Origin: Candidatus Obscuribacterales bacterium
GTDB taxonomy: Bacteria > Cyanobacteriota > Vampirovibrionia > Obscuribacterales > Obscuribacteraceae
Assembly: GCA_020634035.1 (NCBI GenBank)
Contig: JACKCM010000005.1
Span: 62,001-126,000, forward strand
DNA length: 64,000 nucleotides
Direction of reading: 5' to 3'
Shown here in pieces: positions 17,368-26,318 of this stretch; the stretch's first letter is position 1, and each line of letters starts with the position of its first letter. A model generated the notes under the pieces. It saw nothing but the letters and a program-made list of their open reading frames with translations. It made no database searches and was not told the origin of the DNA. A program made the position numbers and the translations under genes.

Positions 17368-18546
17368 TTATCGGAGAGACTCTAGAATTTCGCCCACATA
17401 AAGCTCTGGCATGCTCATATGGGCACCTCGTCCCTTGAGAGTAGCCTCGCTGGTTTTGAAGACCAGAGAATTGTCCCTGAAGGTGCTACCGCTCAGAGTG
17501 TGCAAAGGGTTCTTGAAGTCACGCAAAATATTCTTTCTGAAGCCTGCTCTGCGAAGCATGTCGCCGACCCTGTCGGAGAGGGATCTGGTGGCGTAACTTT
17601 TATCATAGCCGATACTATAGAAGCGCTTGTTACCGCGGGCGATATCATCGATATTGTTTTGAATCCAGCGGTCATAGGCGCGTGGATTATATTGCGAGTC
17701 TAAATCGACGACAGTGCGCACTTTGCCGCCGAGATCGTTGTTATAGAGTTCGCTGGTGGCGGCATTGTGTCCTGCCGAGTGGGATAGTATGTGAATACCG
17801 GCTATATCATTGACCGATTTGCCCTTCAGCTCTGGAGTTTTATCGAAAACTTCTTGGAGCATATTGCGAAATTGGTTGTCTCTTGAGAACCGCCCCTGGT
17901 TGCTGCTTTTGGCAGAGGGACTGACCTGCCATTCGGGTAAGATCAAAAGAGTGTTCGGTGGAGCTTTTCTCATCAAGTTGTCGAGGTTGTTATATGGAAT
18001 TGATGATTTTGCTGTACTGTAGAAGCCATGGTTATACACGACCACGTCGAAGGGTTTATTCGGATCGAAGTTCTCAGGAATGCGCAGCACCGCATCCGGG
18101 GCGCTGCCATGATTGGCAGATCGATAACGCAGGTTGTGATACTCCCTAATTCGTGCCGGTGATCTGAGATCTTCCGGTCGTTTTCTTTTTTCTAACTCAG
18201 AGTCATCTTCTCGGTTGCGGTCTCTTCTGCCATCGCTTCCTTCATCGCTAGATCCATCTCGTTTGTTCTCACCGGTCTCTTTCGAGGCCGGCTCACCGAA
18301 GCCTTCTAGCTCCTCGGGCAACTCTACTTTGTTTCTTGATCTGCTGCGCGATCGACTGCTTTCTTTATAGGTCGAATCAGTTTTCGTAGTTCCTGTATCG
18401 AAGAAGCGCTGGGCGGTAAAGCGCCCGTTGCGCATAGAATCCCAGACCTGGCGACTGAGCCGCTCTTTGTCGAGGGGCTCCCGCGCGGGCGGACCGAAAA
18501 ATTTTTCGCCGCGTTCTTCGGTGGCGAATTGAGTCGATTTTTCCAT
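17368..18546 (-). CDS. Alpha/beta-hydrolase-like protein with Arg/Ser-rich linker
   Basis: 392 residues. Residues ~60-125 are a low-complexity charged linker including SSRSRSRSRNK and Asp/Glu/Arg runs. Residues ~150-392 read as an alpha/beta hydrolase: FDVVVYNHGF (strand and oxyanion loop), LLILPEWQVSPSAKS, then IAGIHILSHSAGHNAA. The latter is a nucleophile elbow S-H-S-A-G with candidate Ser257 (first Gly of GxSxG replaced by Ser). VVDLDSQYNP (Asp281/283) could supply the acid and GRGAHMSMPE (His376) the base. This is consistent with an esterase, lipase or peptidase. There is no signal peptide. The substrate is unknown and the class assignment is by motif only. Confidence 0.75.
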   Translation of the reverse strand: MEKSTQFATEERGEKFFGPPAREPLDKERLSRQVWDSMRNGRFTAQRFFDTGTTKTDSTYKESSRSRSRSRNKVELPEELEGFGEPASKETGENKRDGSSDEGSDGRRDRNREDDSELEKRKRPEDLRSPARIREYHNLRYRSANHGSAPDAVLRIPENFDPNKPFDVVVYNHGFYSTAKSSIPYNNLDNLMRKAPPNTLLILPEWQVSPSAKSSNQGRFSRDNQFRNMLQEVFDKTPELKGKSVNDIAGIHILSHSAGHNAATSELYNNDLGGKVRTVVDLDSQYNPRAYDRWIQNNIDDIARGNKRFYSIGYDKSYATRSLSDRVGDMLRRAGFRKNILRDFKNPLHTLSGSTFRDNSLVFKTSEATLKGRGAHMSMPELYVGEILESLR

Positions 18547-18688
18547 TGCTTCGATTTCGCGGTTGACTCTGCTAAGTGCCTTGATTGTTCCGGATGCATC
18601 TTTCTAGAGCAATCGGCAACTAGATCATAAATTATCTGTGTGACCGCTGTGTTACAGACCTCAATATCAAAGGCGATATAATTCTCAA

Positions 18689-20287
18689 TCAGTCCATTTT
18701 AGGCCGAGATTTGTCGAGAGATGGCCAGTAGGTTCCGTCTGCTGTGATTGTTCGTCCATCTCTGGTGAGAGTTGAGTTCCATTTGCCTGACTCGTCGAAG
18801 AAGCTAGTATCACCGTTGGGGCGCCATTCTATAGAACCCTTGCCTCCATCGGACTTGAAGCGCAGTCCGCTTTCTGTGACTGTCACATCCTCGGCTTTGA
18901 AACCGTCAGAGCGAAGATATGAGCCATCTTCCTGGCGGTTGAAAGTGGTGCCTCGTGCAAAGCCCTGTTCTAGGTCGCCAGCTTCATTGTAAGTAGCCGT
19001 CAATATCGGATTGTCCAGGCTGTCATCATACATGCCGCTCAGCCTTCCCTGGCTGTCTTTGAAAGTTACTGGTCCTTCGGCTTTTGCAAGACCGCCGTTG
19101 ACAGCTGTTTCATAGAGACCTTTCGCTTCTTCTGATAACTCGCCTCCATTCATGGTGTCATATAAACCTTGAAGTTGCTCAGGTTTGGCTGAGGCTCCAA
19201 GTCCCCTTGCGATGGAAGCAGCTAGTTCCGGCGACAGAGGAGAGCCCTCTTGCCCCATCGCTTCGCTGATCTGTTGCATTACCTCTTCAGGATTTCCTGC
19301 TTTCGATAGTTTATTTCTGGCGTTCTCTCTCTCCATGTATTTATCGGAGTCTAGATTGCCTATCAGCTCTTTGACCTGTTCTTTTGACAGGGGCTCTCCC
19401 TGCCTGTTTTTATCGACCTTTCCTCCCATCTCCTGGATGGCTCTTTGCGCCTGCATCTGTTGTTCTAGCGAGACAGGATCGTCATAGGTCTGCTGAAGTC
19501 TTTCGATGACCTCTTCTTTGTTCGGGGCTTCGACCAACTCTCTACGGGCGCGCTCGCGCTCTCGATAGCTATCGCTGTCCAGCTTCGCTATTCGATCGGT
19601 TATCTCCTGGTCGCTCAGTCCGGCTTGTTCTGCGGTTGCCTGAGTCTCTCTGACGGTATCATCGGAGATGTCACCATCTAAAGGAGGCGGGGAGATCATA
19701 TGAGGCTTGGAGAAGTCGAGGTCTGCCTCATTTATTGGTAAGGTCGGTTTCTCGTCCGGCCTATCCAAACCAGGCAAAGGTGGAGTGTCATACGGTCCGC
19801 CATCACCTTCTTTAGCTTGCATATCCAGGGCGCCGGCAGCCATGATGTTGAATTTTTGAATTTCGGCCTGCTTTGTTGGCAACGATTCCGGATTATCCGG
19901 TTCTTTGGGACCGTCCAGTGGAACACCCGGACCAGGATTGCCCGCGCCCACTATCTGAAACTCGTCTAGCTTGAAGTCTTTCATCGACGGGTCAAAGTTG
20001 GAGTTTGCGTTAACGTTGCGCATAGAATTCAACGCGGACATGTCGCTCGGGCTGAAGTTTGAGTACGCCGACGAAAACAGATCCGACTCTTTGTTGCCTT
20101 CAAGAGTCGTCGACTCGTTCTTGTCCTGCTGATCTCCGCCGATATTGTTCGTAGAGACAGAACTCTTCTCGGACGGCGGTGGCTCGTAGCTGTCGTTAAA
20201 GGCAGCGGCGCTGCCGGCAGCATTTGAATCAGTTTGGGGCTGCCGCTCTCGGGCAGCAGATTCTGGTGCAATCTCAGATTTTGGCAT
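18689..20287 (-). CDS. Large protein with disordered N-terminus, HEAT-like repeats and YD-like C-terminus
   Basis: 532 residues. Residues 1-205 are Pro/Asp/Ser-rich and likely disordered. Residues ~227-345 contain two related helical units with the signature I..LDSD.Y.ERE.AR..L followed by EEV (IAKLDSDSYRERERARRELV at ~233-252; IGNLDSDKYMERENARNKLS at ~309-328), like HEAT-type repeats. The C-terminal ~120 residues are short beta strands (GSYLRSDGFKAEDVTV; KGSIEWRPNGDTSFFDESGK; LTRDGRTITADGTYW) resembling parts of the two giant proteins at 39.6 and 49.6 kb. No signal peptide, catalytic motif or membrane segment is visible. Function unknown. Confidence 0.75.
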   Translation of the reverse strand: MPKSEIAPESAARERQPQTDSNAAGSAAAFNDSYEPPPSEKSSVSTNNIGGDQQDKNESTTLEGNKESDLFSSAYSNFSPSDMSALNSMRNVNANSNFDPSMKDFKLDEFQIVGAGNPGPGVPLDGPKEPDNPESLPTKQAEIQKFNIMAAGALDMQAKEGDGGPYDTPPLPGLDRPDEKPTLPINEADLDFSKPHMISPPPLDGDISDDTVRETQATAEQAGLSDQEITDRIAKLDSDSYRERERARRELVEAPNKEEVIERLQQTYDDPVSLEQQMQAQRAIQEMGGKVDKNRQGEPLSKEQVKELIGNLDSDKYMERENARNKLSKAGNPEEVMQQISEAMGQEGSPLSPELAASIARGLGASAKPEQLQGLYDTMNGGELSEEAKGLYETAVNGGLAKAEGPVTFKDSQGRLSGMYDDSLDNPILTATYNEAGDLEQGFARGTTFNRQEDGSYLRSDGFKAEDVTVTESGLRFKSDGGKGSIEWRPNGDTSFFDESGKWNSTLTRDGRTITADGTYWPSLDKSRPKMD

Positions 20288-20444
20288 AAAAAAACCGGGG
20301 CTTTCGCCGCACTTTTGCTGGTAAGGGTGTAGACAAGGGGGAATTGAACACGAATTCTAGGGTGATTCTGTGAGCAATGTGTACCCGGCTGGACTTTCTG
20401 TCAGGCTCTATCTATTCGGCTGTTGGACAGGTTACAATGCCTGC

Positions 20445-21731
20445 ATGCCTTCTTCTGCACCTATCTCGCTACAGTCTATCGCCGGCCGTTCAGTGGCTGT
20501 TATCGGGGGTGGACCGTCCGGATTGATGGCGGCAGAGTTACTTGCGGGCGCTGGTGCCGAGGTCGATGTTTATGAGTCGATGCCTACAGTCGGTCGCAAA
20601 TTCTTGCGGGCTGGTCTGGGCGGCTTGAACATCACTCACAGCGAGCCATACGAAGAGTTCTGCTCTCGATACGGCGACCGCAGGGCAGATCTTCAGAGCG
20701 TGCTCGATCTCTTTTCTCCTGAAGCTCTATGCGCCTGGGTTCACGACCTGGGGATAGAGACTTTTGTGGGTTCTTCGGGCAGGGTCTTTCCTAAAGAGAT
20801 GAAGGCGGCACCATTATTGCGTTCTTGGATACATCGCATACGCAACGCGGGTGTCCGAATAAACACAAGACATTCTCTGGTCAGGGTCAATTCAGATAAT
20901 TCAATTACATTAAAAAATGCCGATACTGAATTCAGCACCAGTCCTGATGCTGTTATTTTGGCGCTCGGTGGGGCGAGCTGGCCGCAACTGGGATCCGATG
21001 GAAGCTGGGCTCCCTGGCTCGAAGAAAAGGGAGTGGGGTTTGTTCCTTTTGAAAGTGCCAACTGTGGCTTCGAAGTAACCTGGAGCGATCACCTGAAAGA
21101 GAAGTTTTCGGGTGCGCCACTAAAGGCGGTGTCGTTGACATTTACCGATCTGAATGGTGTTACCGAGAGCCGCGAAGGAGAGCTCCTGATAAGTGAATAC
21201 GGTGTCGAAGGCAGTTTGATCTATGCCTATTCGAAGCGCATTCGCGAGTATCTGAAAGTCCACGGCAAAGCCACTGTCTATATCGATCTCTTGCCTGGAC
21301 GCAGCGCCGAGAGAGTGCTGAAGGATCTTTCGCGCCCCCGGGAGAAGCGCTCTTTATCCCGTCATCTTCAAGGCTGCTTCGGCAAAGACGCGCTTAAACG
21401 AAGCCTGTTGTTCGAGCTTCTGACTCGCGAGCAGATGGAGGCACCCGAAACACTGGCTAAATTAGTGAAGGCACTGCCCATTTCCATAAACGCCACCAGA
21501 CCGATTGAAGAGGCTATCAGCAGCGCCGGCGGAGTAAAATTCGAATCTATCGACGAGAACTACATGCTCAAAGCTATGCCGGGAGTTTTCGTCGCCGGCG
21601 AGATGCTCGACTGGGAGGCTCCTACCGGTGGTTATCTGCTCACCGCCTGCTTCGCCACCGGTATTGCCGCCGCAATCGGTGCCAGCCGCTGGCTAGGCAG
21701 TAAATCTCCTGGAGAAGTGCAGGATGCATGA
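20445..21731 (+). CDS. BaiN/HI0933-like FAD-dependent oxidoreductase (TIGR03862-type flavoprotein)
   Basis: 428 residues from ATG 20445. An in-frame GTG at 20370 would add an unrelated-looking 25-residue extension. The Rossmann dinucleotide site is SVAVIGGGPSGLMAAELLAG at ~15-34. The family hallmark GRKFLRAGLGGLNITHSEP follows, then a HI0933-like substrate domain with SGRVFPKEMKAAPLLRSWI, and near the C-terminus MPGVFVAGEMLDWEAPTGGY, the FAD-closing motif. The family includes uncharacterised aminoacetone oxidase-like proteins and BaiN. The substrate is unknown. The stop overlaps the start of the DUF1963 gene by 8 bases, so the two form an operon. Confidence 0.85.
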   Translation: MPSSAPISLQSIAGRSVAVIGGGPSGLMAAELLAGAGAEVDVYESMPTVGRKFLRAGLGGLNITHSEPYEEFCSRYGDRRADLQSVLDLFSPEALCAWVHDLGIETFVGSSGRVFPKEMKAAPLLRSWIHRIRNAGVRINTRHSLVRVNSDNSITLKNADTEFSTSPDAVILALGGASWPQLGSDGSWAPWLEEKGVGFVPFESANCGFEVTWSDHLKEKFSGAPLKAVSLTFTDLNGVTESREGELLISEYGVEGSLIYAYSKRIREYLKVHGKATVYIDLLPGRSAERVLKDLSRPREKRSLSRHLQGCFGKDALKRSLLFELLTREQMEAPETLAKLVKALPISINATRPIEEAISSAGGVKFESIDENYMLKAMPGVFVAGEMLDWEAPTGGYLLTACFATGIAAAIGASRWLGSKSPGEVQDA

Positions 21732-22752
21732 ATATAACCCGATTGATGCTTCTCAAAAAGAGCAACTTGTAGGTTGGATTCAGCAACATAAGCTGGAAGA
21801 CTTTTCCGGCGGTATCATCGACATCGCCCAAAATTGTGTTCGTTTTGCGGGGCATTCTCCTGATAGTTATGAGAAAGTAGGTAATTGCCGCCTGGGTGGT
21901 CTACCGGATGCGACTGTTTCTTTCGAGTGGCCAGAAGAGATGGCGTTTCTGGCTCAGCTGAACATGACCGAGATAGCTCCATTTGATCACAATAAATTGC
22001 TTCCGGATAGCGGCATGCTCTATTTCTTTATCGGTGATGATGAAAGTAGCTCAGATTTGCCGATGCGCGTCATTTGGCAGGATCACGATATCGATGATTT
22101 GGTCAGGATTGAAGCGCCGCCGGGATATAAAAACACCAAGACAGAATACTATGAAGGCGGAGACCCACAGGTGGTTTATAGTCCCCGCCAACTCAGTCTG
22201 GTAAAATCGGTCAGCCTTCCTTACATTCCATCGCGTTTTGAGAAGCGAATTTTTGGTGATACCAAATTGAGCGAAGATCAGTTCTCTCAATTTGATAAGC
22301 TCGTATTGGGAATGCACCTTCAGGTGGAAAGTGGTAAAGTCGGTCGACATCAGCTATTGGGCTATCAGAATCTTGCTCCCTATGAACCAGATGTAGAGGC
22401 TTGCGCACGTGAATTTGGAGTCGATCCTGACCTGTCATGGATTGACCTCGACACTGTCAATACTCTCATTGCTGAACTGGACAAAAAAGACGAATCCAAT
22501 TGGAGTCCTTGGTATCTAGAGCATCTCAAAGAGACACGAAGAAAGAATCGTGAAGATCTAATTGCCCTGGGAGATAGACGCAATGATTTTTTGCGGGCTA
22601 TTGATGACTGGATACTTCTCTTTGAAATAGACTCTGATTTGAATTCAGATATCTGTTTCTGGGATGCCGGTCAGGTGCACGTTGTTATTCGCAAGCAGGA
22701 TTTGCTTGCCAGGAATTTCGACAAAATCTACGCCCATCTTTTCAGCAGTTGA
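21724..22752 (+). CDS. YwqG-like (DUF1963) protein
   Basis: 342 residues. Family features are the N-terminal region with KVGNCRLGGLPDATVSFEWP, the conserved MAFLAQLNMTEIAPFD, LPDSGMLYFFIGDD, then the C-terminal LHLQVESGKVGRHQLLGYQN and the ending WILLFEIDSDLNSDICFWDA. The DUF1963/YwqG family is a widespread uncharacterised domain. The start (ATGCATGA) overlaps the upstream flavoprotein by 8 bases. It converges on the small gene at 22756 with a 3-base gap. Confidence 0.85.
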   Translation: MHEYNPIDASQKEQLVGWIQQHKLEDFSGGIIDIAQNCVRFAGHSPDSYEKVGNCRLGGLPDATVSFEWPEEMAFLAQLNMTEIAPFDHNKLLPDSGMLYFFIGDDESSSDLPMRVIWQDHDIDDLVRIEAPPGYKNTKTEYYEGGDPQVVYSPRQLSLVKSVSLPYIPSRFEKRIFGDTKLSEDQFSQFDKLVLGMHLQVESGKVGRHQLLGYQNLAPYEPDVEACAREFGVDPDLSWIDLDTVNTLIAELDKKDESNWSPWYLEHLKETRRKNREDLIALGDRRNDFLRAIDDWILLFEIDSDLNSDICFWDAGQVHVVIRKQDLLARNFDKIYAHLFSS

Positions 22753-22755
22753 AAT

Positions 22756-23040
22756 TTAGTCGCGATAGACAGTCTTAGAGTTGTCGTAGTGCATTTTATA
22801 AATCACACCGATGCCCAGGTTCGTACCTGCCGGCACCTTGCCTGATGCGACCAGAGCTTCGATAATTGCTCCTGCCTTGCCTTTGACTTCCAGATGGTCC
22901 GACATCATCACAAACTCGGTCGATTCGAGAAAACAATCGACGCCGTCACGGGCAATATAGAGTTCGGGGGTTTTGTTTGCGACCGCCAGCTGAGTGAGAG
23001 TGTTGTCGTCACCCAGAAGTTGAACCTTCCAATTAGCCAT
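22756..23040 (-). CDS. Small protein of unknown function
   Basis: 94 residues, a mixed alpha/beta protein with an initial strand (ANWKVQLLGDDNTLTQLAVA), a central E-S-T-E-F-V-M-M strand and a helix (GAIIEALVASGKVP). I recognise no family. A ribosome-site-like AGGAAAG lies upstream (~23048-23054), supporting the ATG start. There is no signal peptide. Confidence 0.65.
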   Translation of the reverse strand: MANWKVQLLGDDNTLTQLAVANKTPELYIARDGVDCFLESTEFVMMSDHLEVKGKAGAIIEALVASGKVPAGTNLGIGVIYKMHYDNSKTVYRD

Positions 23041-23149
23041 AGTTTTACTTTCCTATAGAGCTAGTAAATAGCAAGCAGGTAAGTCTAGCACGGATATCAT
23101 CGCCATATTCCTATCGACAACGGCGTAGACAAGATTAAATTCTGAGGTT

Positions 23150-23689
23150 TCAGAGGTCTCGAAACGGCAGACTCTTGTCTGTTACCTTTTTCGAGCATTC
23201 CACCCCGCAGATGGGCAGATTGCTCGGGTCGAGAAGACCCAGTTGTACAAGAGCAGTTGCCAGGTCCCAGTAGATGTGCTCGCTGGCGATTTTGTCGCCT
23301 TCGAAGGTCACGATGGCCACGGTGGGGATCTCCAGATACTTGCCGGTGGGAGGAACACCCGGCAAAAGAAAGTCGATTTCGCGGTCATGAGTACAGCGGA
23401 ATATAAGCTCTTCTACTAAGCGATTTTCGCCTATGGTTCTTGATACGGTTTCGATGGTGGTATCATCGGGCAACTTCGGGATGAAATGACGACTGTAAAA
23501 GTCTTTCAAGTCTTTGCGTCCGGCGCCACCGGTCATGGTGGGGATGTGATTGACATAAGGCTTCTCGACCATGGTCGAATCTACCGTCAACTCTGCGTCT
23601 TTTGTCTTGAACTCCAATTCGCAATGATGATCCCAGAGTGTCTCTAGCTGAGCGGCTCTTTCTTTGTGGGGGGTGTGTTCAGAATCCAT
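23150..23689 (-). CDS. SnoaL-like/ester cyclase family protein (NTF2 fold)
   Basis: 179 residues from ATG 23689, preceded by AGGGGAG. An upstream in-frame start (23761) has no such site. The pattern matches SnoaL-like ester cyclases: a helix (AAQLETLWDHHCELEFKTKD), YVNHIPTMTGGAGRKDLKDF, the strand pair TIGENRLVEELIFRCTHDRE, LPGVPPTGKYLEIPTVAIVT and EGDKIASEHIYWDLATALVQ. In this NTF2-fold group the cone pocket binds small molecules and may or may not be catalytic. The substrate is unknown. No biosynthetic cluster is adjacent. Confidence 0.8.
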   Translation of the reverse strand: MDSEHTPHKERAAQLETLWDHHCELEFKTKDAELTVDSTMVEKPYVNHIPTMTGGAGRKDLKDFYSRHFIPKLPDDTTIETVSRTIGENRLVEELIFRCTHDREIDFLLPGVPPTGKYLEIPTVAIVTFEGDKIASEHIYWDLATALVQLGLLDPSNLPICGVECSKKVTDKSLPFRDL

Positions 23690-23805
23690 AGTCGTGATTT
23701 GTCTCCCCTTAGATAACTCCAAACGGTCTTTAGCGCAAAAGTAAGTATAAGTGAAAGTCACAGAAACAGTCTATCTATGCTCATATGAGGCTGTAGACTA
23801 TAGTA

Positions 23806-25575
23806 CTACGAATCGTTAGAGCATCGTTTTGATGCTTGCAAAATGGCTTCAAATTGAGAAGTTTTGTTCTCTGGTAAGTGTTTGAGCCACCATTCGCCTG
23901 AATGCGAAATCCGCTCCAACAGTTTTGTGTCTTTCTCCGAGCCCGAGGATACCTTGTTGTTGAGTAGGCGCAGAGCAAGATTAGATTTTGCTTGAGAGAA
24001 TTTTTTCTCCCAAATTTGTTCGGATTCCCAGGCTGTTCCGGTGCCTTTAAAGAGCTTTGTCACATCCACACAAAACTCTGCCTTCCGGTGCAAGTCGTCA
24101 TAGAGATCTGTTTTGCAGATTCTGACAAAAGCGACACCTGCTGATAGCTGCCCGCCTGTTGCTTTTGTCGCATCCTTAAATGCCCTGCGGGTCATAGAGG
24201 GATTTCTTGTGAATCCTTCTACCTGGTCGGCGGCATGTAGATATAGCATTTTGTAAGGTCGTCCGGCCATGAAGAACTGCAATGCAGACAGCTCTTTGAA
24301 CCACTTATTCATAAGCTCTTCCGACTGAGCCCTGAGAGCAAAGCAGTTAGTCATGAATTCGGCGCTGGATAGGGAATGATCAAGATACTGTTCCGAACAG
24401 TTTCTCAGAGGGGTTATATTGCCTATCGGCAAAGATTCTAACGGTTGAAGATTCTTTGTCAGTCTTTGTGTGCCAGCTTCGAGGTCATGGATGTCTGCAT
24501 AAACATAGAAGAGACCTTCGAATCGCTCAAGGTGGCGGCACAAATCGCTGAAAATCCAGCGGTTGTTCATCCTGAAGAATTTATGGTCCATTTCCAGGCG
24601 CCGCATTATGGTGTCGATGACTGATCTTAAGTTCTCGAGCCTATCCTGAGAACCATACTCTTCTACAAGAGAGCGCATTAAAATAGGGGAGTACATAGGC
24701 TCATGGTCACTGGTTGTAAGAGTTGTCGCATACGCTACCTGAGCGAAATAATCTCTGGCACGCTCGTAGAGGAGCCTTCCTGAATCTACTTCTTCTCTTA
24801 CTTCATCGAAGTGTTTTAACAGAGTCCCCTGGTTAGCACTAACTATGTTTGATGAATGCTTCTTACCTGGATATTTTGCGGTCTTGATCGCCATGGATAA
24901 TTCATAGTAACTCTGTTTAAGTAGTTTATCTATGCTGTCTCTTAGCACTATTGTCGAGGTTGGTTCCTGGTTCAAACAGAGAGTAAGGCACTTGAAGCTA
25001 GAGGTAAAAGAAACAAGGTCATTCTTTTGGATAGACAGGAGCTTTTCCAGTTTCTGAAATTTGTTTCTTAAATCGCCGGCATTTTTCACGTCCAGGTCTA
25101 AACAGGATATTCCTGCGAGATCACTACCTACAGACAATGCTGGTTTTGAATCACATATGGTGCTCGTTGTTTCGTAATGGTAGAAAAGCAAATACTTTGT
25201 ATAAAGTGCATAGTTGGATTCCTCTTGATCTTCAGCTAGTTCAATGAGTTGATTTTGAACTAGACATGCCGCCTGTTTCGAAGATAGCAAACTTTTCAGC
25301 TCACCTAAATTGGTTGATACGAACAGGAGAAAGATATTCAGTGAGTTTCCGTTTTGAATCTCTGCTAATAGCTTTTCTCTTAAATCGCCAAGGCATGCTT
25401 CAATCTCTGGAACTCTCAAAGCCGGTTCTTGAGTGTTGCATAAACCGGCGAGGGCTATGAGGTCTTTGAGGATAACTATGTCTTCTGGGGAGAGGCGTTT
25501 GGATTTTGCTCGCTTTGAGAGTTCGTGAAGCTCAGAAATTTGTTCACTAATCGAGTTTATAGTCTTAGAGGACAT
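23806..25575 (-). CDS. Uncharacterised 589-residue helical protein (third gene of cupin-HAD operon)
   Basis: 589 residues, mainly alpha-helical by composition, soluble, with no signal peptide or membrane span. I recognise no domain. Regions that look conserved are RWIFSDLCRHLERFEGLFYV (~345-365), AGRPYKMLYLHAADQVEGF, then TRRAFKDATKATGGQLSAGV (~445-480). Its ATG shares one base with the stop of the HAD gene (TAATG), so the two are translationally coupled. The whole three-gene operon (27052 to 23806) looks more AT-rich than its neighbours, suggesting a separate origin. Confidence 0.7.
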   Translation of the reverse strand: MSSKTINSISEQISELHELSKRAKSKRLSPEDIVILKDLIALAGLCNTQEPALRVPEIEACLGDLREKLLAEIQNGNSLNIFLLFVSTNLGELKSLLSSKQAACLVQNQLIELAEDQEESNYALYTKYLLFYHYETTSTICDSKPALSVGSDLAGISCLDLDVKNAGDLRNKFQKLEKLLSIQKNDLVSFTSSFKCLTLCLNQEPTSTIVLRDSIDKLLKQSYYELSMAIKTAKYPGKKHSSNIVSANQGTLLKHFDEVREEVDSGRLLYERARDYFAQVAYATTLTTSDHEPMYSPILMRSLVEEYGSQDRLENLRSVIDTIMRRLEMDHKFFRMNNRWIFSDLCRHLERFEGLFYVYADIHDLEAGTQRLTKNLQPLESLPIGNITPLRNCSEQYLDHSLSSAEFMTNCFALRAQSEELMNKWFKELSALQFFMAGRPYKMLYLHAADQVEGFTRNPSMTRRAFKDATKATGGQLSAGVAFVRICKTDLYDDLHRKAEFCVDVTKLFKGTGTAWESEQIWEKKFSQAKSNLALRLLNNKVSSGSEKDTKLLERISHSGEWWLKHLPENKTSQFEAILQASKRCSNDS

Positions 25576-26318
25576 TATGCCTGGACTGGCTCATCTACCC
25601 AGAATGAGAGAATGTCTTCCATATTTTCAATTCGGTTTGCTACATCAGAGAAAAGTGTATGCCTGTCGAGAAGTGCTGCTTGAGCACCGGATGCGAGGGC
25701 TCCCTGATAGTCTGCATAAAAATCGTTGCCTACATGCAAAAGTTCTGAAATGTCTACGGAAGCAGAATCTGCCGCTTCTCGAAAGACCGAAGGATGCGGC
25801 TTGGTTTCGCCGGACGGCGATACACCGATAATAAATGAGAAGTAATCAGCTACTCCCAGAGCTTCCAGCTCTTGTTCTACCTTGCCCAGGTTTAAACCCA
25901 GGTCGACTCCGGCAGCACGAGTGGTGATTATTCCCATAGGAATACCCTTTTCCTTCAGTGATTTCAGAGTGCTACGAACATCATCGAACATGAATACTTC
26001 AGGTCTATATTCTTTAGCAAAAGTCGCTGTAAGTGTTTCGACTAATTCATCTTCTGGCTTGTATCCCAAAACTTCTGAAAGTACTAAGCTGTTATAGTGC
26101 AGCCAGAAAGCTTTGGCACCCATAGACTTTATTGCCTCGCTGACCGCGGCTCCATCTGAAAAGTATTTTTGGCGAAATCGTTCTATTGTAGAAAAGTGTT
26201 TTTCTTCAACAGGTATGCCGACTCTGGAACTGTATTCGATGAAGGCTAGAACCCCAGTGGGTTTCTTGTCGATCAAAGTTTCATCCATGTCGAATGATAC
26301 TGCATAAGGTATTTTCAT
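25575..26318 (-). CDS. HAD-superfamily hydrolase
   Basis: 247 residues with all four HAD motifs: motif I SFDMDETLID (nucleophile Asp10, acid Asp12), motif II IITTR, motif III Lys in GETKPHPSVF, and motif IV HVGNDFYADYQGA. The helical C1-type cap between motifs I and II fits phosphoglycolate-phosphatase or haloacid-dehalogenase-type enzymes acting on small phosphorylated or halogenated substrates. The start overlaps the stop of the cupin-like gene by 4 bases and the stop overlaps the next start by one base, so it is the middle gene of a tight three-gene operon. Confidence 0.85.
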   Translation of the reverse strand: MKIPYAVSFDMDETLIDKKPTGVLAFIEYSSRVGIPVEEKHFSTIERFRQKYFSDGAAVSEAIKSMGAKAFWLHYNSLVLSEVLGYKPEDELVETLTATFAKEYRPEVFMFDDVRSTLKSLKEKGIPMGIITTRAAGVDLGLNLGKVEQELEALGVADYFSFIIGVSPSGETKPHPSVFREAADSASVDISELLHVGNDFYADYQGALASGAQAALLDRHTLFSDVANRIENMEDILSFWVDEPVQA

